From positions 31,773 through 95,772 of the forward strand of contig FR901000.1 in the NCBI GenBank assembly GCA_000437915.1: a stretch of 64,000 nucleotides of DNA, written 5' to 3'. This document shows, one piece after another, positions 41,230 through 51,200 of this stretch. This DNA comes from Subdoligranulum sp. CAG:314 (GTDB lineage Bacteria > Bacillota > Clostridia > Christensenellales > CAG-314). The position numbers and the translations under genes are program-made. Within the stretch, counting starts at the first letter, position 1. Every line of letters begins with the position of its first letter. The notes under the pieces are model-generated. The model made no database searches and was not told the origin of the DNA. It was given only the letters and a program-made list of their open reading frames with translations.

Positions 41230-43320
41230 TTATTTTTTGCCGATGATTTTTTCCGCTATGTTTTTGGGTATTTCGTCATAGTGGTCAAACTGCATCGTAA
41301 AGTTGCCTCTGCCCTGCGTCCTGCTTCTCAAATCGGTCGCGTAACCGAACATTTCCGAAAGCGGAATAAACGCGTGGATTGCCTGTATGCCGTTGCGCAT
41401 ATCTATGCCCGTGAGGTTTCCGCGTCTGCTTGAAATGTTGCCCATTACGTCGCCCAGATAATCGTCGGGTACCGTGACCTCCACCTTCATCATGGGTTCG
41501 AGCAGCACGGGGTTGGCTTTCTGACATCCCTCTTTGAACGCCATGGAGCCTGCCACCTTGTATGCCATTTCCGAAGAGTCCACCTCGTGGTAGCTTCCGT
41601 CCACGACGGTAACCTTGAAGTCCACCACCTCGTAGCCCGCAAGCACGCCCGTCTTTGCAGCCGCCTGAATACCCATATTGATGGGCTGAATATACTCCTT
41701 GGGTATGCAGCCGCCGACAGTTTGGTCTTCGAAAACGTAGCCCGTTCCGGGTTCCGTGGGCTCCAGAATGATTTTGCAGTGACCGTACTGTCCCTTGCCG
41801 CCGCTTTGCCTTACGTATTTGCCCTCCGCTTCAACTCTCTTTCTGATAGTTTCGCGGTAGCTCACCTGCGGCTGACCGACGTTGGCTTCCACCTTGAACT
41901 CCCTGAGCAGTCTGTCCACGATGATTTCCAGATGAAGCTCGCCCATGCCTGCGATGATTGTCTGTCCCGTCTCGTTGTCGGTGTAGGTCTTGAAGGTAGG
42001 GTCCTCCTCGGCAAGTTTTGCCAGAGCTATGCCCATCTTTTCCTGTCCCTGCTTGGTTTTCGGCTCAATCGCCACCTTGATGACGGGGTCGGGGAAAACC
42101 ATATTTTCCAGCACGATAGGATGCTTTTCGTCGCACAGCGTGTCGCCCGTGGAAGTTTCTCTGAGTCCTACCACGGCGACGATTTCGCCGGCGTAGGTTT
42201 CGGGAATTTCCACCCTCTGCGCCGAGTGCATCTGCAAAACCTTTGCAATCCTCTCGCGCTTGCCCTTGCTCGCGTTGTAAACGTAAGTACCCGATTTGAG
42301 AGTGCCGCTGTAAACGCGCACATACGCCAGCTTGCCCACAAACGGGTCGGAGACGATTTTGAACGCCAGCCCGCAGAAAGGCTCGTTGTCGTCGGCTTTT
42401 CTCTCCTCTTCCTTTTCAGGCTCGTCGGGATTGAATCCCACGACGTGGTCGATATCGATAGGAGAAGGGAGATAATCGGTAATGGCGTCCAGCAAAAGCT
42501 GTATCCCCTTGTTTTTGTAAGCCGTGCCGCAGAAAACGGGATTGAGCTCGAGCGCAATCACCGCACTGCGCACGCCCGCCTTGATTTCCTCTACGGAAAT
42601 TTCCTTGCCTTCTAGGAACTTTTCCATAAGCACGTCGTCGCGCCCCGCGACGAACTCCACCAAATCGGCTCTCGCCTGCTCCGCACGCGCCCTGATGTCG
42701 GCGGGGATTTCCCCTTCGTCAACGCTCATGCCGGTAGGGTCGTTGTAGAAATAGGCTTTCATCTTTATGACGTCTACAATTCCCTTGAAATTCTCCTCCT
42801 TGCCGATTGGCAGTTGGAGGGGCATGGCATTGGCTTTGAGGCGCTCCCTTATCATGTTGACCACGTTGTCGAAGTCGGCGCCGTTGATGTCCATCTTGTT
42901 GACAAACGCGATTCTCGGAACCTTGTACTTGGTCGCCTGATGCCAGACCGTTTCGCTCTGAGGCTCCACGCCGCCCTTGGCGCAGAACACCGCGACGGCT
43001 CCGTCGAGCACTCTCAAAGAGCGCTCCACCTCTACCGTAAAGTCAACGTGTCCCGGCGTGTCTATCAGGTTTATGCGATAGTCAACGCCGTTGTCCTTGT
43101 TTACCCAATGCACCGTGGTAGCGGCGCTGGCTATGGTTATGCCTCTCTCCTGCTCTTGCTGCATGGAGTCCATAACCGCAGTGCCCTCGTGCGTTTCGCC
43201 TAACTTTCTGGTTTTGCCGGTGAAAAACAGGATTCTTTCGCTTGTCGTAGTTTTTCCCGCGTCGATGTGCGCCATGATTCCGATGTTACGCACCTCGCGC
43301 AAAGGATATGTTCTTGCCAC
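41230..43320 (-). CDS. fusA: elongation factor G
   Basis: Ribosomal translocase, 696 residues. GTPase motifs AHIDAGKTT (G1, about 17-25), DTPGHVDF and NKMDINGAD; domains II-V follow to the end (SGGKGQYGHCKIILEPTEPG, SSRRGNLTGIDMRNG). Single copy in the window, directly after rpsG (15 nt). Confidence 0.98.
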   Translation of the reverse strand: MARTYPLREVRNIGIMAHIDAGKTTTSERILFFTGKTRKLGETHEGTAVMDSMQQEQERGITIASAATTVHWVNKDNGVDYRINLIDTPGHVDFTVEVERSLRVLDGAVAVFCAKGGVEPQSETVWHQATKYKVPRIAFVNKMDINGADFDNVVNMIRERLKANAMPLQLPIGKEENFKGIVDVIKMKAYFYNDPTGMSVDEGEIPADIRARAEQARADLVEFVAGRDDVLMEKFLEGKEISVEEIKAGVRSAVIALELNPVFCGTAYKNKGIQLLLDAITDYLPSPIDIDHVVGFNPDEPEKEEERKADDNEPFCGLAFKIVSDPFVGKLAYVRVYSGTLKSGTYVYNASKGKRERIAKVLQMHSAQRVEIPETYAGEIVAVVGLRETSTGDTLCDEKHPIVLENMVFPDPVIKVAIEPKTKQGQEKMGIALAKLAEEDPTFKTYTDNETGQTIIAGMGELHLEIIVDRLLREFKVEANVGQPQVSYRETIRKRVEAEGKYVRQSGGKGQYGHCKIILEPTEPGTGYVFEDQTVGGCIPKEYIQPINMGIQAAAKTGVLAGYEVVDFKVTVVDGSYHEVDSSEMAYKVAGSMAFKEGCQKANPVLLEPMMKVEVTVPDDYLGDVMGNISSRRGNLTGIDMRNGIQAIHAFIPLSEMFGYATDLRSRTQGRGNFTMQFDHYDEIPKNIAEKIIGKK

Positions 43321-43335
43321 CTGTCTTTTCTCCCG

Positions 43336-43806
43336 TTACCAACGATAATGTGCAAACGCTTTGTTGGCTTCCGCCATTTTGTGCACGTCTTCCTTCTTTT
43401 TGAAGGCTCCGCCCTGACTGTTGTAGGCGTCCATAAGCTCGCCCGCAAGCCTCAGGTACATTTGTTTTTCGCTTCTCTTTCTGGCGTAAAGCACCAGCCA
43501 TCTTATCGCCAGCGTCTGCCTTCTGTCAGGTCTGATTTCCATAGGCACCTGATAGTTGGAGCCGCCGACACGCCTTGCCTTGACCTCCAACACAGGCATA
43601 ATGTTGTTAATCGCCTGATTGAAAACTTCCATGGGGTCAAGATTCATTTTTTCTTTGATTGTATCGAATGCACCGTAAACGATTTCCTGCGCGATTCCCT
43701 TCTTTCCGTCAAGCATAATCTGATTGACAACCTTTGTCACGACTGTGCTGTTGTAAACGGGATCGGGCAGAACTTCTCTTTTGGGTACGCCGCTTCTTCT
43801 CGGCAT
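43336..43806 (-). CDS. rpsG: 30S ribosomal protein S7
   Basis: 156 residues from ATG 43806 (AAAGGAGGT upstream), MPRRSGVPKREVLPDPVYNS. The upstream in-frame extension is leader RNA. S7 nucleates assembly of the 30S head. In enterobacteria it regulates its operon through the S12-S7 spacer; here the spacer is 176 nt long and structured. Confidence 0.97.
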   Translation of the reverse strand: MPRRSGVPKREVLPDPVYNSTVVTKVVNQIMLDGKKGIAQEIVYGAFDTIKEKMNLDPMEVFNQAINNIMPVLEVKARRVGGSNYQVPMEIRPDRRQTLAIRWLVLYARKRSEKQMYLRLAGELMDAYNSQGGAFKKKEDVHKMAEANKAFAHYRW

Positions 43807-43840
43807 AATATACCTCCTTTCAATATTCGAAAATTTTTGA

Positions 43841-43939
43841 TTTTGTCCGATGGACCTTGATACGGCTGACTGCACGGAAAACTCCGGAGAAACTTCTGCG
43901 CCTTAAACGCATACTGCCTATCGTGAACAACGGACAAAA
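43841..43939 (-). promoter_or_regulatory. structured spacer upstream of rpsG, candidate S7 leader
   Basis: TTTTGTCCG at 43841-43849 is the exact reverse complement of 43931-43939, so the RNA can close a 9-bp stem around about 81 nt. It lies within the 176-nt rpsL-rpsG gap, far longer than the other spacers of this operon. Confidence 0.4.
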
Positions 43940-43982
43940 CCTATCCGACCTTCACAATTTGTGCCGTAATCAGTTGGAAAAA

Positions 43983-44357
43983 TTATTTCTTGGGACGTTT
44001 TGCGCCGTACTTGGAGCGAGCCTGCTTTCTGTTTGCGACTCCGGCGGCGTCAAGCGTGCCTCTGATGATGTGATAACGCACGCCGGGCAGGTCTCTGACT
44101 CTGCCTCCGCGAATCAACACCACGCTGTGCTCCTGCAAGTTGTGACCTTCGCCGGGAATGTAGCACGTACCTTCCTCACCGTTGGTGCGGCGGATTCTCG
44201 CAATCTTGCGCAAAGCCGAGTTGGGCTTTTTGGGAGAAGTGGTAGTCACGTTCAGACAGACGCCTCTTTTCTGAGGGCATCCGTTGAGCAACGGCGACTT
44301 GGACTTTTCCTCCGCTCTTTCCCTGCCTTGACGGATCAACTGATTGATTGTTGCCAT
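43983..44357 (-). CDS. rpsL: 30S ribosomal protein S12
   Basis: 124 residues with the accuracy-centre motif TTSPKKPNSALRKIARI and the PGVRYHIIRG loop. Residues at which streptomycin-resistance changes occur (the PKKPNS and PGVRY lysine/proline positions) are wild type as far as I can see. AAGGAGG precedes the ATG. Confidence 0.98.
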   Translation of the reverse strand: MATINQLIRQGRERAEEKSKSPLLNGCPQKRGVCLNVTTTSPKKPNSALRKIARIRRTNGEEGTCYIPGEGHNLQEHSVVLIRGGRVRDLPGVRYHIIRGTLDAAGVANRKQARSKYGAKRPKK

Positions 44358-44412
44358 TTGTTACCTCCTTGTGATATTTTGTCGGATATAAAAACTCTCG
44401 CGAGATATATCG

Positions 44413-44664
44413 TCAGTGTTTGAGCACTCCCACCACGGAAGCGCGATTGTGCGCGAGTCCGCATTTCTCCGCGAACTCGGCGCTTGTTCCTCCCACCTCG
44501 ACCTGAACGTTTTTTTCGAGCGCAGCCGTAAGCACGCGCTCCTTGTACGCCGCGTCGGAGTCTTTGGCGAGATAAATTTTGCTGATTTTGTCCTCCTTGA
44601 GAGAGGCCAACACCTCTCTCAGTCCGACAACCCTGTTTTTGTTTTCTGTTCGGTCTACGTCCAT
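44413..44664 (-). CDS. rplGB: L7Ae-family K-turn RNA-binding protein (YbxF/RplGB-like)
   Basis: 83 residues from ATG 44664. L7Ae fold segments: VGLREVLASLKEDKISKIYLA, ALEKNVQVEVGGTSAEFAEK, and the C-terminal NRASVVGVLKH. The family binds kink-turn RNA. Position between rpoC and rpsL is conserved in Firmicutes. No Shine-Dalgarno site is seen; the leader is only about 17 nt. The start could be questioned, but the frame above it is promoter. Confidence 0.88.
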   Translation of the reverse strand: MDVDRTENKNRVVGLREVLASLKEDKISKIYLAKDSDAAYKERVLTAALEKNVQVEVGGTSAEFAEKCGLAHNRASVVGVLKH

Positions 44665-44684
44665 TTTTCGGTACACCAAAAGCA

Positions 44685-44713
44685 ATAATATCAAAACGCG
44701 CAGCCTAAGTCAA
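44685..44713 (-). promoter_or_regulatory. promoter of the str operon (rplGB-rpsL-rpsG-fusA)
   Basis: TTGACT (44708-44713), 17 bp and TATTAT (44685-44690), just downstream of the rpoC stop on the minus strand. Confidence 0.75.
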
Positions 44714-44721
44714 GCGTTTTT

Positions 44722-47700
44722 TTAAAACTGCTCTCTGTCGCTCCTTTCGACGACTTCCTTTATCTGAACGTTGCGGTACTCCGCAAGCCCCGTCCCTGCC
44801 GAAATCTGTTTGCCTATAATTACGTTTTCCTTCAGTCCGTAAAGCGGGTCGACCTTGTTCTTGATTGCCGCTTCGGTAAGCACTCTCGACGTTTCCTGGA
44901 AGGACGCCGCGGACAGCCAGCTGTCGGTGGCGAGAGCCGCCTTTGTGATGCCGAGCAGCGTGCGCTTGGCGGTGGCCGGTCTGCCGCCCTTTTCCAGAAT
45001 ATCCGTGTTGGCCTCCTCGAACTTGAAAATATCCACAAGCTCGCCCGGCAACAGCTCCGTATCGCCGCCGTCCTCCACCTTGACCTTGCGCATCATCTGC
45101 CGCACGATGATTTCAACGTGCTTGTCGTTTATTTCGACGCCCTGCATACGGTAGACGGACTGCACTTCCTTGACAAGATACTCCTGCACCGCTTTAAGTC
45201 CCTTTATGCGCAGCAAATCCTGCGGATAAATGGAGCCTTCGGTAAGCATATCGCCGCTTTCTATCACGTCGCCGTCATGCACTTTGAGACGCGCGGTGAA
45301 AGGTATGGAATAGGATTTCGCCACGCCGTTCGCGTCGGTTACCACAACGTCCTTCTTGCCGTTCTTTTCCTCTATCGCGACAGTTCCCGAGGTTTCGCTG
45401 AGAACGGAAAGTCCTTTGGGCTTTCTCGCCTCGAAAAGCTCCTCGACGCGGGGCAGACCCTGAGTTATGTCGTCCGCGGTTGCCACGCCGCCGGTGTGGA
45501 ACGTTCTCATGGTGAGCTGCGTTCCCGGCTCGCCTATGCTCTGCGCGGCAATAACGCCTACCGCTTCGCCCAAATCCACGGGCTTGCCCGTAGCCATATT
45601 TTTGCCGTAGCATTTGCTGCATATACCGTGCTTGCTGCGGCAGCTCAAAATGGTGCGCAGATAAACCTTCTTTATGCCGGCGTCCACAATCGCTTTGGCC
45701 TGCTCGTCGGTTATCATGCTGTCGGCAGGCGCAAGCACCTCTCCCGTCTGCGGGTGCACCACGTCGTCTATCGTGTATTTGCCGATAATTCTGTCTTCCA
45801 GCTTTTCGATCACTTCGTTTTCCGAGCTTCCCGTGATTGCGGAAATCCACATGCCCTGCGGCTTGCCGCCGTGCGCGCAATCCTCCTCGCGCACAATCAC
45901 GTCGTGGCTTACGTCTACGAGTCGGCGCGTCATGTATCCCGAGTCGGCAGTTTTCAACGCCGTATCCGCAAGACCTTTGCGTCCGCCGTGCGAAGAAATG
46001 AAGTATTCCAAAACGGTAAGTCCCTCGCGGAAGCACGCCTTGACGGGCAGCTCTATGGTTTTGCCGCTCGGGTCTGTCATGAGTCCGCGCATACCGGACA
46101 GCTGTCTGATTTGGTTCATGCTGCCGCGCGCGCCGGAGTTTGCCATCATCCAGATAGGATTGAATTTGTCGAGGGTACCTTTAAGCTTTTCGGTAACCTT
46201 GTCGGTGGCTTCCTTCCAGATTCCGACAACTTTTTTGTAACGCTCGTCGTCCGTAACCATACCCATGTTGTAAAGCTCCTCGACTTTGAGCACTTCCGTG
46301 TCGGCGTCGGCAAGGATTTCCTGCTTTTCCTTGGGGATGTGCATATCGAATATGCTTGCGGTGACCGCTCCGATTGTCGAATACTTGTAGCCGAGCGCTT
46401 TTATTCTGTCAAGCACCTCGGAGGTAACGGTAGCGCCGTTGACCTTGAAGCAGCTCTCCACAATCTGACTCAGCTGCTTTTTGCCCACAAGGTATTCTAT
46501 TTCGTTTTTGAGGTAATCCTCCTTTGTCTCTCTCTTGCAGAAACCGAGATTCTGAGGAATAGCCTGATTGAAAATCATTCTTCCGACGGTGGTGGTTAAA
46601 AGCGTGCTTAGCTTTTCGCCGTCTATTTCCTTGGTTACTCTTATTTTGACCACAGATTGAAGCTCGATGTCTCCCGCGTTGTAGGCAAGGATTGCCTCGT
46701 CCACATCGCTGAACACCTTTCCCTCGCCTCTTGCGCCCTCTTTTTCGATTGTGAGGTAATAGCACCCCATAACCATATCCTGCGTGGGCGAAATAACGGG
46801 CTTGCCGTCGGAAAGCTTCATGATATTGTTGGACGCAAGCATGAGGAATCTCGCTTCCGTCTGCGCTTCCACCGAAAGCGGCACGTGAACCGCCATTTGG
46901 TCGCCGTCAAAGTCCGCGTTGAAAGCCGTGCAGGCGAGAGGGTGCAGTTTAAGCGCTCTGCCCTCTATGAGCACGGGTTCAAACGCCTGTATGGAAAGCC
47001 TGTGCAGCGTAGGCGCGCGGTTGAGCATGACGGGGTGGTCCTTGATGACTTCTTCCAGCACGTCCCACACCTTGCTGTCCGCGCGTTCTATTCTGCGCTT
47101 TGCGCTCTTGATGTTTTGGCACTGATTGGTTTCCACCAGCTTTTTCATGACAAAGGGCTTGAACAGCTCCAAAGCCATTTCCTTGGGGAGACCGCACTGA
47201 TGCAGTTTAAGCTCGGGACCGACCACGATAACGGAACGTCCGGAGTAGTCAACGCGCTTGCCCAAAAGGTTCTGACGGAAACGCCCCTGCTTGCCGCGCA
47301 AAAGCCCCGACAGGGATTTAAGCTCTCTGTTGCCTGCGCCGCTGTGCGGACGCTTGCTTCTGCTGTTGTCAATCAGGCTGTCCACCGCCTCCTGAAGCAT
47401 TCTCTTTTCGTTGCGAATCAGTATATCGGGAGCGTTGATTTCCTTGAGCTTTTTAAGTCTGTTGTTTCTGTTTATAACGCGGCGGTAAAGGTCGTTGAGG
47501 TCGCTTGTCGCGTATCTGCCGCCGTCCAGCGGAACCATAGGTCTCAGCTCCGGAGGAATAACGGGCAGCACGTCCAGAACCATCCATTCGGGTTTGTTGC
47601 CCGAGCGGCGGAAGGACTCGACTATTTCAAGACGTTTGATTGCTCTGATACGTTTTTGTCCCGTAGCCTTTTCCAGCGTCTTTCTTAGCTGCTCGGCTTC

Positions 47701-48261
47701 CTTTTCGAGGTCCACCTCCATGAGAAGCTCTTTGATGGACTCTGCGCCCATGCCCACCTTGAAATTGGCGGCGCCGTAGGTCTCAACCGCTTCTCTGTGC
47801 TCGTTGGGGGTAAGCACCTGCTTTTTTGCAAGCGACGTCGCCATGGGGTCAAGCACCACGAAGCTTGCGAAATTCAGAACCTGCTCCAAAAGCTTGGGCG
47901 ACATATCCAGCAAAAGCCCCATTCTGCTCGGCACGCCTCTGAAATACCAGATGTGGCTTACCGGTGCGGCAAGCTCGATGTGCCCCATGCGCTCGCGGCG
48001 CACCTTGGCGCGAGTGACCTCGACGCCGCACTTGTCGCAGATGACGCCCTTATAGCGGATTCTCTTGTATTTGCCGCAATGGCACTCCCAATCCTTTGTC
48101 GGACCGAAAATCTTTTCGCAGAACAAACCGTCCTTTTCGGGCTTGGTTGTCCTGTAATTTATGGTCTCGGGCTTGGTGACTTCTCCGTAAGACCACTCTC
48201 TGATTTTTTCCGGGGAAGCGATACCTATCTGTATTGAATCGAAATTGTTAAGCTCGTACAT
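44722..48261 (-). CDS. rpoC: RNA polymerase subunit beta'
   Basis: 1179 residues, the Gram-positive length without the large proteobacterial insert. Zinc-binding CHCGKYKRIRYKGVICDKCG near residue 60-80, catalytic NADFDGDQM (about 446-454), and the trigger loop and C-terminal zinc region (CRSKHGICSKCYGKNMATG). It follows rpoB by 13 nt. Confidence 0.99.
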   Translation of the reverse strand: MYELNNFDSIQIGIASPEKIREWSYGEVTKPETINYRTTKPEKDGLFCEKIFGPTKDWECHCGKYKRIRYKGVICDKCGVEVTRAKVRRERMGHIELAAPVSHIWYFRGVPSRMGLLLDMSPKLLEQVLNFASFVVLDPMATSLAKKQVLTPNEHREAVETYGAANFKVGMGAESIKELLMEVDLEKEAEQLRKTLEKATGQKRIRAIKRLEIVESFRRSGNKPEWMVLDVLPVIPPELRPMVPLDGGRYATSDLNDLYRRVINRNNRLKKLKEINAPDILIRNEKRMLQEAVDSLIDNSRSKRPHSGAGNRELKSLSGLLRGKQGRFRQNLLGKRVDYSGRSVIVVGPELKLHQCGLPKEMALELFKPFVMKKLVETNQCQNIKSAKRRIERADSKVWDVLEEVIKDHPVMLNRAPTLHRLSIQAFEPVLIEGRALKLHPLACTAFNADFDGDQMAVHVPLSVEAQTEARFLMLASNNIMKLSDGKPVISPTQDMVMGCYYLTIEKEGARGEGKVFSDVDEAILAYNAGDIELQSVVKIRVTKEIDGEKLSTLLTTTVGRMIFNQAIPQNLGFCKRETKEDYLKNEIEYLVGKKQLSQIVESCFKVNGATVTSEVLDRIKALGYKYSTIGAVTASIFDMHIPKEKQEILADADTEVLKVEELYNMGMVTDDERYKKVVGIWKEATDKVTEKLKGTLDKFNPIWMMANSGARGSMNQIRQLSGMRGLMTDPSGKTIELPVKACFREGLTVLEYFISSHGGRKGLADTALKTADSGYMTRRLVDVSHDVIVREEDCAHGGKPQGMWISAITGSSENEVIEKLEDRIIGKYTIDDVVHPQTGEVLAPADSMITDEQAKAIVDAGIKKVYLRTILSCRSKHGICSKCYGKNMATGKPVDLGEAVGVIAAQSIGEPGTQLTMRTFHTGGVATADDITQGLPRVEELFEARKPKGLSVLSETSGTVAIEEKNGKKDVVVTDANGVAKSYSIPFTARLKVHDGDVIESGDMLTEGSIYPQDLLRIKGLKAVQEYLVKEVQSVYRMQGVEINDKHVEIIVRQMMRKVKVEDGGDTELLPGELVDIFKFEEANTDILEKGGRPATAKRTLLGITKAALATDSWLSAASFQETSRVLTEAAIKNKVDPLYGLKENVIIGKQISAGTGLAEYRNVQIKEVVERSDREQF

Positions 48262-48274
48262 TTATCTTCCCTCC

Positions 48275-51200
48275 TCAAAACTCCTCGTCCTCGTCCGTTT
48301 CGTCATCGTCGAACAAATCCTGAATGTCGAACTCCTCGTCCTCGTCCATTTCCTCGTCGTCGAAGCTGAAATCGTCCGCCAAAATGTCTATTTCTTCGTT
48401 TTCGTCGAAGCTCAAAATCTTTTCTTTCTTTTCTTCCTTAGCCTTGTTGATAAAGTCGGCGTAGTCAAGCTCCGTATCGGAACTGTCTATTATCTGAATT
48501 TCCTCGTTATCCTCGGAAAGCACCTTTACGTCCAGCGCAAGTCCCTGCAACTCCTTTATCAGCACCTTGAAGGACTCCGGAATACCCGGGTCGGAAATAT
48601 TGTCGCCCTTTACTATGGATTCGTAAGTTTTTACTCTGCCCACGACGTCGTCCGACTTGACGGTAAGAATTTCCTGCAAAATGTTGGAAGCGCCGTAAGC
48701 TTCGAGCGCCCACACTTCCATTTCGCCGAAACGCTGTCCGCCGAACTGAGCCTTGCCGCCCAAAGGCTGCTGCGTGACAAGACTGTAAGGTCCAGTGCTC
48801 CTCGCGTGGATTTTGTCATCCACAAGGTGAATGAGCTTGAGCATATACATATAGCCCACGGTGACGCGGTTTTCAAAGGGAAGTCCCGTTCTGCCGTCGT
48901 AAAGCGTCACCTTGCCGTCAACCTTGTTGGTAGCGGGATTGGTCATGCAATTCTGCTCGAACAGCTCCTTGATGTCCGTTTCCGTCGCTCCGTCGAAAAC
49001 CGGAGTAGCCACCTTCCACCCCAAAAGCTTGGCAACAAGCCCGAGGTGCACTTCGAGAACCTGACCTATGTTCATACGCGAAGGCACGCCCAAAGGATTG
49101 AGCACTATCTGCAAGGGTGTGCCGTCCTCCATAAAAGGCATATCCTCCTGCGGCAGTATGCGGCTGATAACGCCCTTGTTGCCGTGGCGTCCCGCCATTT
49201 TGTCGCCGACGGATATTTTGCGCTTCTGCGCTATATAAACCCTGACCAGCTTGTTGACGCCGGGGTCCAGCTCGTCCTTGTTCTCTCTCGTGAAAATCTT
49301 GATATCTACGACAATGCCCTCCTCGCCGTTGGGCACGCGCAGCGAGGTATCCCTTACCTCTCTCGCCTTTTCGGAGAATATCGCGCGCAGCAGACGCTCC
49401 TCGGGCGTAAGCTCCGCTTCTCCCTTGGGCGTTACCTTTCCTACCAGAATATCTCCCGGATGGACCTCCGCGCCTATTCTGATAATACCCTCCTCGTCGA
49501 GGTCCTTCAAAGCGTCCTCGCCGACGTTGGGAATATCGCGCGTGATTTCTTCGGGACCGAGCTTGGTATCGCGCGTTTCAGTCTCGTGCTCCTCTATGTG
49601 AATGGACGTGAACACGTCCTCCTTGACGAGGTTTTCGCTTATGAGAATGGCGTCCTCATAGTTGTAGCCCTCCCAGGACATGAAGCCTATCAGGATGTTT
49701 CTGCCGAGCGAAAGCTCGCCCGCGCTTGTAGACGGACCGTCGGCGATTATGTCGCCCGCCTTTACGACCTGTCCCACGTTGACAATCGGACGTTGATTTA
49801 TGCAGGTGCCCTGATTGCTGCGCACGAATTTTTTGAGAGGATAAGAATGGACAAGACCGTGAGTGTCTCTCACCTCGATTTTGTCGGCGGAAACGCGGTT
49901 GACCACGCCGTCCTCCTTGGATATGACCATTACGCCGCTGTCGTATGCGATGCGGTGCTCGATGCCGGTAGCCACTATCGGCGCCTCGGGCTTCAACAAC
50001 GGCACTGCCTGACGCTGCATGTTAGAACCCATGAGCGCGCGGTTGGTGTCGTCGTTTTCAAGGAACGGAATAAGGCTTGTTGCCACGGATACGAGCTGCT
50101 TGGGACTTACGTCCATATAGTCTACCATGTCGCTGCGGAACTCTTTTATGTCCTCGCGGTAACGGCAGGTGACGCGCTCCTTGACAAACCAGCCGTTTTC
50201 GTCCAGCAGCTCGTTTGCCTGCGCGACGATAAAGCCGTCCTCCCTGTCCGCCGTGAGATACTCGATTTCGTCGGTAACCACCTTGCGCTCCTTGTCCACG
50301 CGGCGGTAAGGGCTTTCCACAAAGCCGTATTCGTTGATTCTTGCAAACGCCGCCAGTGAAGTTATCAGTCCTATGTTCTGTCCTTCGGGCGTCTCTATCG
50401 GGCACATTCTGCCGTAATGCGAATAGTGAACGTCTCTGACGTCAAAGGTCGCGCGCTCCCTGTTGAGACCGCCGGGTCCCAACGCCGACAGCTTGCGTTT
50501 GTGCGTCAGCTCGGCAATCGGGTTGGATTGGTCCATAAACTGCGACAGCTGAGAGGAGCCGAAAAACTCCTTGATTGCGCTGCTCACGGGGCGCACGTTT
50601 ATCAGGCTCTGCGGAGTCGCCTTGTCTATTTCCTGAATAGCCATACGCTCGCGTATGACGCGCTCCAAACGCGCTATTCCTATGCGGAACTGATTTTGCA
50701 GCAGCTCTCCCACGCTTCTTACGCGGCGGTTGCCCAGATGGTCTATGTTGTCCACCTGCCCCACTCCGTGTTTGAGGTTGAGATTGTAGGAAACGGTGGC
50801 GATTATGTCCTCCCTCGTGATATGGCGGGGAATAAGCCCGTCGCGCGACTTGGAAATAAGCTCCACCGTCTCGTCTACGGTGAGATTCTGCGCGAGTATG
50901 TCCTTCAATACGGTCAGATTGACGTATTCGTTGATTCCGAGCGCCTTGAAATCGTATTTGGCAAAATCCGGATTAACCAATTTGAGGTAATAAAGAATAT
51001 CCACCGTATTGTTGCCGATAACCTTGACCTTTTGCCCGTTGCTCTCTATATAAACGACGTTTACGCCGCTGTTCTGAATGGCTCGGGCTTTTTCTTCGGT
51101 AATCTCGTCTCCCGCCTTGCCAAGTTCAATCGTCTTTTTCCCCTCTGCGGTATCGACGTCAACGGAAAGATTTTCCGCAAGGGTATAGGTCACGTAACGG

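Noticed and set aside
48245..50359. 704-codon plus-strand ORF opposite rpoB (and similar long frames opposite rpoC, fusA, tuf, ileS)
   Set aside because: They run antisense to highly conserved genes, have no ribosome binding sites and give translations rich in Arg/His/Val without known motifs. They arise from the codon bias of the real genes.
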